From Thamnaconus septentrionalis (Eukaryota > Chordata > Actinopteri > Tetraodontiformes > Monacanthidae): a stretch of 64,000 nucleotides of DNA. Shown here in pieces: positions 1 to 9,991 of the stretch. Numbering within the stretch: position 1 is the first letter of the stretch; every line of letters begins with the position of its first letter. A program made the translations under genes and the position numbers. The notes beneath the pieces are model-generated. The model saw only the letters and a list, made by a program, of their open reading frames with translations. It was not told the origin of the DNA and did no database searches. The stretch is taken from positions 8,740,129 to 8,804,128 of the forward strand of contig CM020505.1 of the NCBI GenBank assembly GCA_009823395.1, written 5' to 3'.

Positions 1-1559
1 ACAACATATGTTCAGAGGTGGAGACTTTTTTTTTTTTCCCTCCCCTCCTTTTTAACTGGCCAAGCAGCACACCTGCCCTGTAAATGCTGCCTCCATGCTT
101 CCTCACCTCACCTTCAGCTATGGTTTCATGTGACTCCTCCTCCTCCTCCTCATACTGGAATCTCTCCTCAAACGACAACAGCAGCAAAGTTTCAAGATGA
201 TTTGTTTTTTTTTTTTTTTGCACACTCTACTTCATCGTGCTCTTCAGCAAATCGGAGCCAATCGTCAAACACAAGCGCTCAATTTTCAGGATAATTTACC
301 CGTGATGGATTTATTTATCCACTAGAAGCCTCTCTGATGGTTTCATCTGCTCCGTCGGCTGAGACTCCGTCCGACTGTCAGCGTCTGTGCACAGCCCCGG
401 CAGTATTTCTCATTTCATTAGGAGTCACTCGGCACTTCAGAGAAACATTCAATTAAGTCGGTAATTAAATGTTCCTCAAATGGCTTCATTTAAATCATCT
501 TCATTTGGTCTTCGGTGTTTTCTTTTTTTTTTTCTTTTTTTTAATGCCAAGTGCTCAAGGCAGGACTCAAATCAACATTAAGTGCCTGAACCACTGGGAG
601 CGCTTGAAGGGCCGCAGGCACAGTTCTAGTCAGATGACATTTTAACCGGCTTAGTGGCAGCCCAATTGGGAAGATATCATTATTAGAAACCGATACAGGC
701 TGCAGGATCCAAACACACAAAGGCCCTAATGTCCAGTAATAATGTTGGCTGGGATAATGGCAGCGCTGCGCAGATAAAGGGGCACATTTGCAGGTCAGAG
801 ATGGCTTCAATTATGATAATTCCATAACTTCCCAAATTCGAATGTGCCAATACGTCTTCTGGCCGTGAGACCAAGTGTGACATTACTCGTGATTACTTAG
901 CTCGCGACTTTGAATATTATCTGATCTGACACGGGTAATGGGAGCCGTCTGCTGGGTGGGGGGGACCGAATTCATCCGCACGTTTCATCGTGATGAAGGT
1001 CTGTCTCGTTAAAGGTTGACGCTGTGTGACAAATTACTTAAATATCATCACAAATCCCGCAATTAGCACGGGCTGAAATTTTTTGGCTCATAAAAATTAA
1101 AGTTGCGGGACGTCGTGGGAAAGCCAAACGAGACGGCGCAGAGCCAAAGACGAGCTCTCTTGACGAACCGTGGCAGTTACTGTTACTGCGACGGCTGAAG
1201 CGCACCACTAAAAACCTGCGCCAGAACTTAAGAGTGAGGCCTAAGTACAGTTTTCGCACGGAATAAAGTTTTAATGGCCTCTTTTATGTGCTAAAAGGTC
1301 CACCTCCTAGCACAATGGCCTCAGCCCGCACAGTCCAGCATAATAAATGTAATAATTATGTGTTGCTGAAATAACTGTAAATCATTTAATGACCCTACAA
1401 GGCGAGAGTTATTTTTAAAGGGGGATTCATCAATATTCTCCAGGGGTACATGAGGAAAGGTCAGAAAATCTCTCATTAGACCTGGAGCATGCGCATGTGC
1501 GTCCCGCCATGTGCACGGCTGCATGCATGCGTCAGGGAGTCGGTTTGTGTCCCCTTTAG
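1..1559. other. Upstream non-coding stretch
   Basis: No gene is visible. The segment holds two poly-T runs (about 28-38 and 205-219), a (TCC)n tract near 133-150, and a longer AT-rich part with many TAAT and ATTA motifs between about 420 and 1260. Open frames here are short, begin at non-ATG codons or have low-complexity composition, and none resembles a known protein. Confidence 0.6.
420..1260. promoter_or_regulatory. Candidate conserved non-coding block upstream of maf
   Basis: The block is free of simple repeats, is AT-rich and contains repeated homeodomain-like cores (for example CAATTAAG near 451, GTAATTAAAT near 462, TTATGATAAT near 812, CAATTAGC near 1060). Vertebrate maf genes are known to be controlled by distant conserved enhancers, and this stretch looks like one. 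The call rests on composition only; no cross-species alignment was available. Confidence 0.25.
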
Positions 1560-2568
1560 TTTTCCAATTCTCCAGGTAATGTGTGGGAAACGTCCAGCGT
1601 CACCGGAGATACTGGTGATGTTGGTGAATCTATCGCAAAAATGGCAGCATCGTGGGCGGTCAACTGTGTGACAGGAAAAGCAGCAATATCACAATTATAA
1701 TATGTGGCAACCTGGACAGGGTGCGAGAACTGACATGGAGACAAAATCACCTCTTGCAAATGCAGGAATTACGTCACAAGCTACTCAGACTACGATTTTG
1801 CTTGCGGGACTCCTGTGAAAGACGATGTTCATTGTGGGAATCTTTTACTGAATTTAAGAGGTTATTATAATCAGTACTATAAACTGCGGAGATACACTGG
1901 TCATGACATTTACTTGCGTCAAGATCGGCAAAAAAGAGAACTTGAACACATTTGTGCTTCTTTTTGATTCTTGGATGTTCACAGTGGGACTGAAGTGTGT
2001 TTCGTGCATTCACAATCATCGTCTGAGGTATTTACATTTGAAAATGTTCGGAAGGATTCACACCACCCTGTACTATCCTAGTGCAGCTGTATTACAGTGA
2101 AGCGATCCTTCCTCAGACAGCGCCTGGGATCACACCTTAAAAGTCTGTGGCCGTGTATATCTTCACAGAGTCGATGGCCCCTATTGGCATATTTGACCTC
2201 ATTGAACACAATGAGAAGGTGGACTCGTTCAGGTCGGGGTAATGACCATGTAAGACTTGTGGAACGAAATTTGGAAGCCTCAGAGATAATATCCACGAGT
2301 TAATCAACAACACGACCGAGACGATTGGGCCCAAGCAGCGTTGGCTCGGAGTCGGTTTGCATTTTGTACATGTGACCACCAACAGCTGGACTTTACATCT
2401 GCTCAGAAAGCTTTAGGAGATGCAGGAGCACCTTTGCACACATGGTCCTATAATGTTGAGACAATTTTAGAGACATTTTCTGAAGAAACGGACATATTTT
2501 TCATTTTGCTGATACTTTTTTTGTTTTGCTTTGCCTGGAAGTTGTATAATCTTATCCTGCGTCCTTAA
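1560..2568 (+). pseudogene. Decayed protein-like stretch with C-terminal hydrophobic segment, family unknown
   Basis: Several open segments with protein-like, charged and cysteine-bearing composition follow one another on the plus strand, but in different frames and broken by stops. One frame is open at 1560-1697, 1734-1964 and 1968-2078, with stops at 1698, 1731, 1965 and 2079. A second frame is open at 2141-2239. A third is open at 2290-2565 and ends in a strongly hydrophobic, membrane-like segment (about 2509-2556) shortly before a stop at 2566. The 1734-1964 segment has several cysteines near its start and a basic, charged end. This would suit an old membrane or surface protein gene, either host-derived or from a mobile or viral element, ruined by stops and frameshifts. 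I do not recognise the family. Random open frames in AT-balanced DNA remain a possible explanation. Confidence 0.3.
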
Positions 2569-2696
2569 ACTGCGGTTTCATCATGCAAGAAACTGTGATG
2601 CAATTGAAAACATTACTCTCATGGCTCCTCTGAATGAATCTCATTTTTGGACATTTTTGGGAGCTCAGTCTGTTGTGAAGTAAAGTTCAACTTTAA
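2569..2696. other. Spacer between the decayed ORF and the minisatellite
   Basis: Unremarkable sequence with no repeat or motif that I can support. Confidence 0.5.
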
Positions 2697-2755
2697 GCGT
2701 AACCCTAACCATAATTCCAGCCATAAGCATAACCCTAATGCCATACAAGTATATG

Positions 2756-2769
2756 AGGGTCAAAGGTCA
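2756..2769 (+). promoter_or_regulatory. DR1 nuclear-receptor-like motif, copy 1
   Basis: AGGGTCAAAGGTCA is two AGGTCA-type half sites in direct repeat with one spacer base, the classic DR1 site bound by RXR heterodimers, HNF4 and COUP-TF. It lies inside the minisatellite unit, so it may be incidental. Confidence 0.35.
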
Positions 2770-2951
2770 GCTTTGTCCTAAAGACATGGGGCCACTTGCT
2801 TTTTCATCAGGAGCCCCCAAGATGCGCCTACGCCAAATTTGGGGCTTCTAGCACATGAGGAACCCCGAAACCCTAAACCTAATTTCAGCTAACCCTAACC
2901 CTAACCCTAACTTCAGCCTTATCGCTAACCCTAATTCAATGCAAGTCTATG

Positions 2952-2965
2952 AGGGTCAAAGGTCA
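2952..2965 (+). promoter_or_regulatory. DR1 nuclear-receptor-like motif, copy 2
   Basis: This is an identical 14-base DR1 motif in the second minisatellite unit. It is conserved between the two copies although the flanks have diverged. Confidence 0.35.
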
Positions 2966-3125
2966 ACTTTGTCCTAGAGACATGGGGCCACTTGCTGCTT
3001 CATCAGGATCCCCTAAGACACATCTACGCCCCAAGCCAATGAGGAACGCCGAAACACTAACCCTAATTCCAGCTAACCCTAATTCAATGCAAGTCTTTGG
3101 GGTCAAATTTCAACTTTGTGCCCCC

Positions 3126-3153
<28 letters not shown>
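3126..3153. repeat. (CA)n microsatellite
   Basis: About 13 CA dinucleotides close the minisatellite array. Confidence 0.95.
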
Positions 3154-3157
<4 letters not shown>

Positions 3158-5292
3158 GTCAGGGATGAAAGTCTAAATCAGACATGGAAGACTCCAGGAG
3201 GAGATAAGCCCGTGCAGCTATCCAGCAGTTAATATACAATTAAATTGCTACACACATTAACCTTACACATGACAGCAAGCCAATACATTATGTTCATGTG
3301 AATGTAATTATGGCTAATATGCAAGCCACTCTGCCAGCACTTGTTCAATATTGACTAGTCCGCTTCGATTGCGCTACATGCGGCGAACACAGAGGCCCAC
3401 GTCTCCGGTTTTTAATAAGGAGGCGTCTTATTTAACCCGACGAATATTCAGCCAGAGGCAGAAGGATTAATGGGAGGGGGGCCTGTGAGTGACACGGGGT
3501 GGAAACGCAGTCAACACTTCAGTGCTGGTAAACAGCTCAGGCCTGGTGTTGACCCCGCTGTTGCGCCCTCTCTCTCAGCCCCGCCCCTCCGTCTCGCTGA
3601 TGGATTAAAGGACATTCTGTTAATGTGGTGACAATTAATGTTGCAGCTCCGTCATTCTCACTGAGACGACGATGAAACCCAGGGCGCAACCAGCTCGCGA
3701 CAAAGACGCCAGTCAGTGTCTGAGCGAGAGCACAGGCTGAACTTTGCGGTCGGTCGGTGGAGGTATGAGGGGTTAGAGGTAGCCGTGCAGGGAAGCGCTG
3801 GAATGCGTGGAGGCAGATTCGACGGCCTTATCACGGCCCCGTCTGGAGCGGAGCACTCCTCACTTACACACACAAACACACAGTCTGGCAGACACACTGC
3901 AAACAACTCACTGACCTCTGCTCTTTCCACTCAGCCGCCCGTGTGGCTGACCAGGATGAGACGGGATCCGACTGACTGACACTTTAACGTACTGTCGTCA
4001 TGCTTCCTGCTTAGTCTGGGCCGAAGGCTTGGATGTGTTTACACTTGTAAGTGCGCGCACGGCGGACGGCTGCTGCGAGGTTTCGACAGGCTTTGACCCG
4101 CTACCACGATGTGCGTAAGCGACTCGAACAGCGTTGCTGGTAATCTGCATACATACAAAACCCTGATACTTTCCATATTCTAAAGTGGATTTATAGTGAA
4201 GTTATTTATCCGAGACTAAACTGTCCTGTCTAATGTGTCAGGTTCAGATGTGCACAGATGTTTTCCTACTCTAAACACAGTCACATTTACAAAGTTCTCA
4301 ATAGATCTGAAAAATCTTTGATACTTCACAGCCCCATCAAAATGCAAGATGCAAAAAGATTAAATGACATTGCAGGTGCCATGTAATGCTGCTGAGATGG
4401 CTCTTTAAATGCCAACAAACAGGCGTATGGCTTATTCAGTGACACAAGGTAAGGGAAAGTGTAAAAATCAGAACATGTGGTTTTTGCAGCAAAAAGCGTC
4501 GACTCATGGAGCTAATTTCAAATGAAGACAGGCCGAACGTCAATGCGACGAGTGACCCTTTATGCAACACTGTTACGCCCCCAACACCCTCCTCACTGCC
4601 ATCTTCGCCTGATAAGTTCTCGCATCCCGATCCTCCCCGCGTAGATCTCGCTCAGCCGTGTACCATCAATAACTTCAAAGGCACAAAAGCAGCTAAATTA
4701 GGTCCGCCACTTTCTTCTGTCATGACTAATGAGCTTCTCCCTTCGTTTGCGCATTAGTGCCGCTCCGCTGTGGCCGTTCCCCAGGGAGGAGGGGCCACTG
4801 CTGTGCGCCTTCCCGGGAACAGGTACGGCCAAACAGATGATACGCAAACTGAATGGAAATAGAAACAATGGGGTTCTGTTTGGGTTTCGCGGAAGACGCT
4901 GCAGATGGATCGCTCGTGGTCAACCACTCGAGCAGACCATTCACTATCTGGCATTGGCAGTTGAGTTTTCTGCCTTTAAAGATTATATTACAGTCCCCTT
5001 CACTGCAAATTTTATATCTATAGTCATATTTAAAGAAAAAAGACAAAACCCTCAAATAACGTTTCCATATGAAAAGGTGGGTCACATTTGCACTTAGTGT
5101 CTGCAGTATTTTTGTTTCGATTTGCGCCATCATTAGACCTTTGTGCACCAAGGAATGTAAAAACACAAAAAATATATACGGTGACATCATACACTTGAGA
5201 GAGTGAGGAGACTGACAGACTGTGATTATAGGCTTTTGTCATAGGGAAGAAATAATTACTTGTCAGCAACATGTCAGAGAAGACCACAGGAG
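3154..5292. other. Non-coding stretch
   Basis: No gene is recognised. The first part (about 3200-3480) is an enhancer-like block listed separately. The remainder has mixed composition with short open frames on both strands (for example at 4506-4757 plus and 4726-5190 minus) that show no domain, start context or family resemblance. Confidence 0.55.
3200..3480. promoter_or_regulatory. Candidate conserved non-coding block
   Basis: Repeat-free sequence with clustered TAAT/ATTA cores, an octamer-like ATATGCAAG near 3319 and a TTTTTAATAAGG stretch near 3410. It lies 3.6 kb upstream of the maf start codon. The call is by appearance only. Confidence 0.25.
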
Positions 5293-5303
5293 AGTGTGTG
5301 TGT

Positions 5304-5345
<42 letters not shown>
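5293..5345. repeat. (GT)n-(AC)n inverted microsatellite
   Basis: A short GTGTGTGTGT run is followed directly by about 20 AC units, so the junction is self-complementary and can form a hairpin. Confidence 0.9.
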
Positions 5346-5348
<3 letters not shown>

Positions 5349-5882
5349 TCCTGTTTTTTTTTTAAAAACAAAACAAAACAACAATAACTTAGTTCATCAA
5401 ATCCAGACAGTGTATATTACACAAATTGCCTTGTGTCACTGATTTATATGAGCCAATTTAAAAGTAGTTGACCCCTGAACCGAGATAAAGTGCAATGTGA
5501 CTTCGGAGCAACGCTTGAGATAAAGTCGGTTTTATGGCAATGGCACGCAGTATCAGTTTGGAACACTAGGTTCACTCGCACGAGAACTTCCACACCGGGT
5601 CTGGGTATTTCAACGTGGGTGCGGTGCTCCTACATTTCTAATTGTTCGTCAGTATCATTTCGTCTGAATGCAGCTACATTTCATTTGCAGACGCGTTTCT
5701 TCGAAATCTACCCGCAAATGAATGAAACGTGACCGACTGGAGGGAGGGGGGGGATCCCATTCTCAAGGATGCCCAAAAGGTGGCAGTGTTGAGTTTCACA
5801 ATAGTGCGCAGGGGCACGGCAAATCTCTCGAATTGACCTCAATCTACCACTCGGCGGTCCGTTGTCCTGTTTTTTTTTTGGT
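5346..5882. other. Non-coding stretch
   Basis: Nothing that I can name. It includes an A-rich run near 5365-5385, a G-run near 5740-5753 and a T-run at the end. Confidence 0.5.
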
Positions 5883-5905
5883 TTTTATTTATTTATTTAT
5901 TTTAA
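5883..5905. repeat. (TTTA)n microsatellite
   Basis: About five TTTA units, followed by related CAACATT repeats up to about 5930. Confidence 0.8.
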
Positions 5906-5997
5906 CATTTTCAACATTCTCAACATTTAACTAGTTATAATTTAATTTGAACGAGAGAGTGCGTTAATATTGCACACTTAATGTGCAAAAAAAATAA

Positions 5998-6128
5998 CTG
6001 CATCTGTTTCCATCTTTGTATATACATCTCTGTATGTATATATGTGTGTATGCATATACACACATATATACAACATATAATAATATGTACAAATCATGTA
6101 TATACATACTGTAAATCACAATATATAC

Positions 6129-6194
<66 letters not shown>

Positions 6195-6240
6195 TAATGT
6201 TGTGAATTACTATATGTATGTATGCAATGTATGTGTATTT
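5998..6240. repeat. AT-rich low-complexity tract with long (TA)n core
   Basis: An uninterrupted (TA)n run covers about 6134-6188 and is flanked by degenerate TATATACATA and TGTATG repeats. It sits immediately upstream of the maf promoter and is a likely site of DNA melting and length variation. Confidence 0.9.
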
Positions 6241-6379
6241 ATGAACTGTCTCTATTGTGTCGTGTACATTTACATTAAATCATTAAATGTTGTGTTGTGT
6301 GTGTACATTTACTGAGTGCGCACTTCAACTCCCTTCCACCTATAATCAAACATATTAAAACACAACATAAAGCAGGGGA

Positions 6380-6620
6380 TAAAGTGGGTCCGGATGCTGC
6401 CGCGGCTCCCAGCTGACAGTCAGCTGATGGCCTCTGACAGTTGAAGGGAAAAAAAAAAAACTTTTGTTTCCGTGGGGCCTCTAATATGTTAATTAGCTGC
6501 GCGAGTGCGCGACCCGATTGGCTCCTGGTCCGAGTCAATTTTCCGCTCGGAGTTACGTCAGGGCGGCCGCAGCGCACTTAAACTCATCTGCCGTGTGCTG
6601 CGCCGTAGAAACTCGGCCCA
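6380..6620 (+). promoter_or_regulatory. Proximal promoter of maf
   Basis: This GC-rich segment upstream of the 5' UTR carries a 17-base palindrome at 6410-6426 with two CAGCTG E-boxes and MARE-like half sites, an inverted CCAAT box (ATTGG, 6517-6521), a CRE-like TTACGTCA (6553-6560) and a weak TATA-like CTTAAA (6577-6582). If the last is used, transcription would begin near 6605-6612, giving a 5' UTR of about 500 bases. The start site is inferred and not seen directly. Confidence 0.5.
6410..6426. promoter_or_regulatory. Palindromic MARE-like / double E-box site
   Basis: CAGCTGACAGTCAGCTG is palindromic around its central base. Each arm contains GCTGAC, the outer half of a Maf recognition element, but with one extra central base compared with a C-type MARE (TGCTGACGTCAGCA). 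The outer ends form CAGCTG E-boxes. Confidence 0.4.
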
Positions 6621-6710
6621 CAACAGCTCGGCGGCTCGCGCCCTCCCTCTCTCTCCTCCGGCTGCTCTCCGCCTGCGCACTGAGTCCACGAGGGAAGCGT
6701 AAAGTGTTAA

Positions 6711-6858
6711 ATGTTTGAAATACAAAACCGCCGAATTTCACATGCTGAAAAGGGACTCCGCTGCTCGTGCGCGCGGCACCGCTGCGTCTGTGCACTAGAC
6801 TCCGCAAAGAACAACTGCTCTCGCGCGCCTGCAAGTCTGCGGCTGCAAACAAGACGCT

Positions 6859-6860
<2 letters not shown>
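6711..6860 (+). other. Upstream ORF (49 codons) in the maf 5' UTR
   Basis: An ATG at 6711 opens a frame that runs to TGA at 6858, just before the GA microsatellite. The frame is in register with the maf CDS but terminates before it. The start context is weak (T at -3, T at +4). If the transcript begins upstream of 6711 this uORF could damp translation of maf. The peptide resembles nothing known. Confidence 0.4.
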
Positions 6861-6955
<95 letters not shown>

Positions 6956-6967
6956 GCGACAGAGAGG
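6861..6967 (+). repeat. (AG)n microsatellite in the maf 5' UTR
   Basis: About 48 AG units with a single GG interruption at 6899-6900 and a degenerate 3' edge. A purine-only tract of this length in a 5' UTR can form triplex DNA and is prone to length change. Confidence 0.95.
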
Positions 6968-7112
6968 GGAAAAGCCTTCTCCTTGTTGTTCTTTTTTTCT
7001 TCTTCTTCCAGTTTGAAGACTTAAAAAAATCAAACTGGCTCACGTTCTTCCCAACCAGCCCAGTTTGACAGCTGCGCTTCAGCCCGGTTGGAGGACTGTC
7101 AGCAGCAAGAGG

Positions 7113-8090
7113 ATGGCATCAGAGCTGGCAATGAGCAACTCCGACCTGCCCACCAGTCCCCTGGCCATGGAATATGTTAATGACTTCGATCTGATGAAGT
7201 TTGAAGTGAAAAAGGAGCCGGTGGAGCCCGATCGCAGCATCAGCCAGTGCAGTCGCCTTATCGCCGGGGGATCCCTGTCTTCTACCCCGATGAGCACGCC
7301 GTGCAGCTCGGTGCCCCCTTCCCCAAGCTTCTCGGCGCCCAGTCCGAGCTCGGGCAGCGAGCAGAAGACGCACATAGAGGATTTCTACTGGATGTCCGGT
7401 TACCCACAGCAGCTCAATCCAGAAGCGCTGGGCTTCAGCCCCGAAGACGCGGTCGAGGCGCTGATCAACAGCAGTCACCAGCTCCAGTCCTTCGATGGCT
7501 ACGCCCGGGGCCAGCAGTTCGCAGGCGCGGCCGGAGCGGGAGGCACCATGCCCGGGGAGGAGATGGGCTCCGCCGCGGCGGTGGTGTCGGCGGTCATCGC
7601 CGCGGCGGCCGCCCAGAACGGGGGGCAGCACCACCACCATCATCACCACCACCACAGCGGCGGCGGCCACCACCACCAGGCGCCCGGCATGCAGTCCGGC
7701 GGCACCCCGGGGACAGTTCACCAACACATGCGCCTGGATGACCGCTTTTCGGACGACCAGCTGGTCACCATGTCGGTGCGGGAGCTCAACCGGCAGCTAA
7801 GAGGGGTCAGCAAGGAAGAGGTGATCCGGTTGAAACAGAAGAGGAGGACCCTGAAGAACCGGGGCTACGCTCAGTCCTGCCGCTACAAGCGGGTCCAGCA
7901 GCGGCACGTCCTGGAGGGGGAGAAGACGCAGCTCGTACAGCAGGTCGATCACCTCAAGCAGGAGATCACCAGGCTGGTCCGGGAGAGGGACGCGTACAAG
8001 GAAAAGTATGAGAAGCTCATCAACAACGGCTTCAGAGAAAATGGATCCAGCAGCGACAACAACCCCTCGTCCCCGGAGTTTTTCATGTGA
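7113..8090 (+). CDS. maf: Transcription factor c-Maf (large Maf bZIP protein), short isoform
   Basis: The product is a nuclear bZIP activator that binds Maf recognition elements as homo- or heterodimers. In vertebrates it acts in lens, cartilage, kidney and immune-cell development. The 325-residue protein has an N-terminal transactivation domain (1-130) with a VKKEP sumoylation motif at 32-36 and a proline-directed serine/threonine cluster at S54, T58, T62, S66 and S70, matching the GSK3 phosphodegron of human MAF. Then come an alanine stretch (154-167), nine histidines (173-181), the Maf extended homology region (about 209-240), the basic region (241-266, with the NRGYAQSCR motif) and a leucine zipper with L267, L274, L281, L288 and L302. 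The ATG at 7113 has A at -3 and G at +4 and matches the family N-terminus; the 16 extra upstream codons open at a TTG and are not used. The protein is shorter than the human short form (about 373 aa) because the glycine-rich linker is missing. It ends in SSPEFFM, diagnostic of the unspliced isoform. Family assignment is certain; the exact teleost paralogue is not. Confidence 0.97.
   Translation: MASELAMSNSDLPTSPLAMEYVNDFDLMKFEVKKEPVEPDRSISQCSRLIAGGSLSSTPMSTPCSSVPPSPSFSAPSPSSGSEQKTHIEDFYWMSGYPQQLNPEALGFSPEDAVEALINSSHQLQSFDGYARGQQFAGAAGAGGTMPGEEMGSAAAVVSAVIAAAAAQNGGQHHHHHHHHHSGGGHHHQAPGMQSGGTPGTVHQHMRLDDRFSDDQLVTMSVRELNRQLRGVSKEEVIRLKQKRRTLKNRGYAQSCRYKRVQQRHVLEGEKTQLVQQVDHLKQEITRLVRERDAYKEKYEKLINNGFRENGSSSDNNPSSPEFFM
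7629..7680 (+). repeat. (CAC)n-rich tract encoding polyhistidine
   Basis: A run of CAC and CAT codons encodes nine consecutive histidines and, after a Ser-Gly spacer, three more. Histidine repeats at this position are typical of large Maf proteins. Confidence 0.85.
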
Positions 8091-8092
8091 GT
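8085..8092 (+). other. Alternative splice donor overlapping the maf stop codon
   Basis: The final Met and stop codons (8085-8090) overlap a consensus donor, AT|GTGAGT, with the intron beginning at 8087. Splicing here would keep the first two bases of an isoleucine codon, in line with the known long c-Maf isoform, in which the terminal Met is replaced by Ile and about 30 further residues. Retention gives the short form annotated here. Confidence 0.8.
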
Positions 8093-9676
8093 CTCCATAT
8101 TATCGTGAAAAGAAAAGAAAGAAAGAAAAAAAAAAACACCCAGATGTTTTACTCACTCCCCGCGTTCGAAAGTTTCCTTATGAAACATTTTTTTCATTAT
8201 TAATTTGGCACAAACAGCCAGATTAAGATCTACGTTGTCCACTTTTTTGATTGTTATTACTATTATTATTATTGCTTTTCCCCTGAATATAGTTTGGTCA
8301 ACCTGTGACTTTTTGAGGTTCATCACGTCCCTTTTTTAAAATTTGGGACAGTCGTATTCATAAAACTTTCATCTATTTTTTTTTTTTTTTTTGCTTGAAT
8401 TTTGCGCATAGCCTATTTGCCAAACTTGTTTTTTACGCTCCACCGTTGCTGATGTAGAATCGTAGTTTCCCCCCAGTAAAAACTAAATATGTGAAAGTTG
8501 ACCCAACTTCACGCCGCAGTGTGCAAACAAACCGTGCATGCCAAGCAACGAGCAGCCCTCTGGAAGTTCAGCGTCCCCCTTTTCGTCCCCCTCATTGTTT
8601 TGCCTTTAATCCAGCCTACAGATTCCTGACAAATCTGTAACCACCGAGAAATAACTTTTTAATTTTTTTTTAACTTTATAATTTCTTTTCTTTGCCAAAT
8701 TGGGAGGATGATTGTGAGCTTGCCGTCGTGACGCCACTTCATCTCATGCCTCCGCTTGTTTTTTGTGTGTTGAACAACAAAAGGCGACATTCATTCATTA
8801 CAAACTGTTCACTTTTTGTTTTTTTGTTTTTTGAAGAAATGTGTTATTGGACTGTCCTGCATGCTGGACATGCAAGGTTTCTTTCTTTCTTTCTTTTTTT
8901 TATGTTCTTTATGTGCTTGAGACTTTTCTGTCTTTTGTTTCTGTCGGGGAAACTCCAGCATGGCATCCATACTCCATTTATGAACTGCTCACTTTTTTGG
9001 GGACGGCAACAAAAAAGTGACGAGCCCTCCCCTCAAGTCTGCACCAACCGCCGCCCCCACACCTCCCCCAGACCCATCTGTCATGTATACCAGTGTAATT
9101 TCAACCGGGTTGAAGTTGCACCACCGTCGGCTGTCATTAGGATGCAGTGGGTGCCGTTTTGCATTCCTGATGGAAGCTGATCGGCGGGGATCCTGGTGCG
9201 GAGGGGAGGGGGGGGCGAAAAAAGAGACTGCACAGCTCAAGAAAATCTCCAGCCTCCCCTCTGAAACTTTTGTCTGTTGTTTGCTGTTATTTAAAGACTT
9301 TTCCCATTCTGCATTTGTCATAATTTGACTATTTTTTTAAATGCGTAATTTAAGTTTTTTATGCAACTTTGCAAGCGGTAAAAAAAAAAAAAAAAAAAGT
9401 GCTACAGGTTGAGGAAAATGAATTGCACTGCTGCACTGAGGTATTTTTTAAGAAGAAGAAGAAAAAATGTTTGTTAAAATTTTACTAAATGAATTGGCTT
9501 GGCTCCAGTTTATATATATAAAAAGAGCAGTATTGTGCAAAGCTTTAGCAGAAATGAAAGAGCTCACTCCGCCACACAATTAATTAAAAGCGGTTCTTAT
9601 CAGGAAGTTCTTACAGCCGAGCTTTTGTGTTTTTCAACAGAACCACGTAGTATGGACTGAAATGCACTAAAATGAT

Positions 9677-9682
9677 AATAAA
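9677..9682 (+). terminator. Alternative poly(A) signal of maf
   Basis: AATAAA in an A-rich context about 310 bases before the stronger candidate. A T-rich stretch follows at 9717-9740. Confidence 0.35.
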
Positions 9683-9887
9683 AAAAATGCTTATCATGTG
9701 GAATTAAATCGGGTTTCTTTTTTTTTTTTCTTTTTTGTTTTTCCCCACTATCTAAAAAGAAGTTAGGTTTGACTTTCTGTTGCGACCGAACCGTAACTTC
9801 TATGTCGTCTTTCTTTTCTCCTTCATTTTAAGTTCACGGGAGACTGTTGTTTTGTCTTAAACGAACTCAAGAGTTGCAAAGCAATAA

Positions 9888-9906
9888 CTATTATTATTAT
9901 TATTAG
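9888..9906. repeat. (ATT)n microsatellite
   Basis: Five to six ATT units in the 3' UTR. Confidence 0.8.
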
Positions 9907-9985
9907 AACCAATAATGTCTGGACATTGTTAGATGGTCAGGGATTGACACCCTGCATGTACAAAATGGGGGAAGTACCATTCGCC

Positions 9986-9991
9986 AATAAA
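9986..9991 (+). terminator. Main candidate poly(A) signal of maf
   Basis: AATAAA preceded by a TGTA element (about 9956) and followed by T-rich sequence. This arrangement suits cleavage near 10005-10015. A further AATAAA at 10138-10143 could give a slightly longer transcript. Confidence 0.6.

Larger units (their letters stand above)
2697..3125 (+). repeat. Minisatellite of about 150-196 bp units with telomere-like CCCTAA arrays
   Basis: A complex unit occurs about two and a half times. The shared anchor TATGAGGGTCAAAGGTCA starts at 2752 and again at 2948, a period of 196 bp. A third, shortened copy restarts 148 bp later (CAAGTC at 2942 and 3090). Units are joined by short CCCTAA runs, including three and a half head-to-tail telomere-type repeats at about 2891-2910. 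Copies differ by point changes and indels, so the array is old. The array ends at the (CA)n tract that follows. Confidence 0.75.

Noticed and set aside
2891..2910. True telomere end
   Set aside because: Only three to four CCCTAA units inside a longer unrelated repeat unit, with normal sequence on both sides; this is interstitial.
4726..5190. 154-codon minus-strand frame
   Set aside because: No family resemblance, splice context or protein-like organisation.
7065..7112. 16-codon N-terminal extension of Maf
   Set aside because: It opens at TTG, not ATG, and the family N-terminus begins exactly at the ATG at 7113, which has a strong start context.
7119..7727. 202-codon minus-strand frame opposite maf
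   Set aside because: It mirrors the GC-rich coding exon and has no independent start context, domain or conservation argument.
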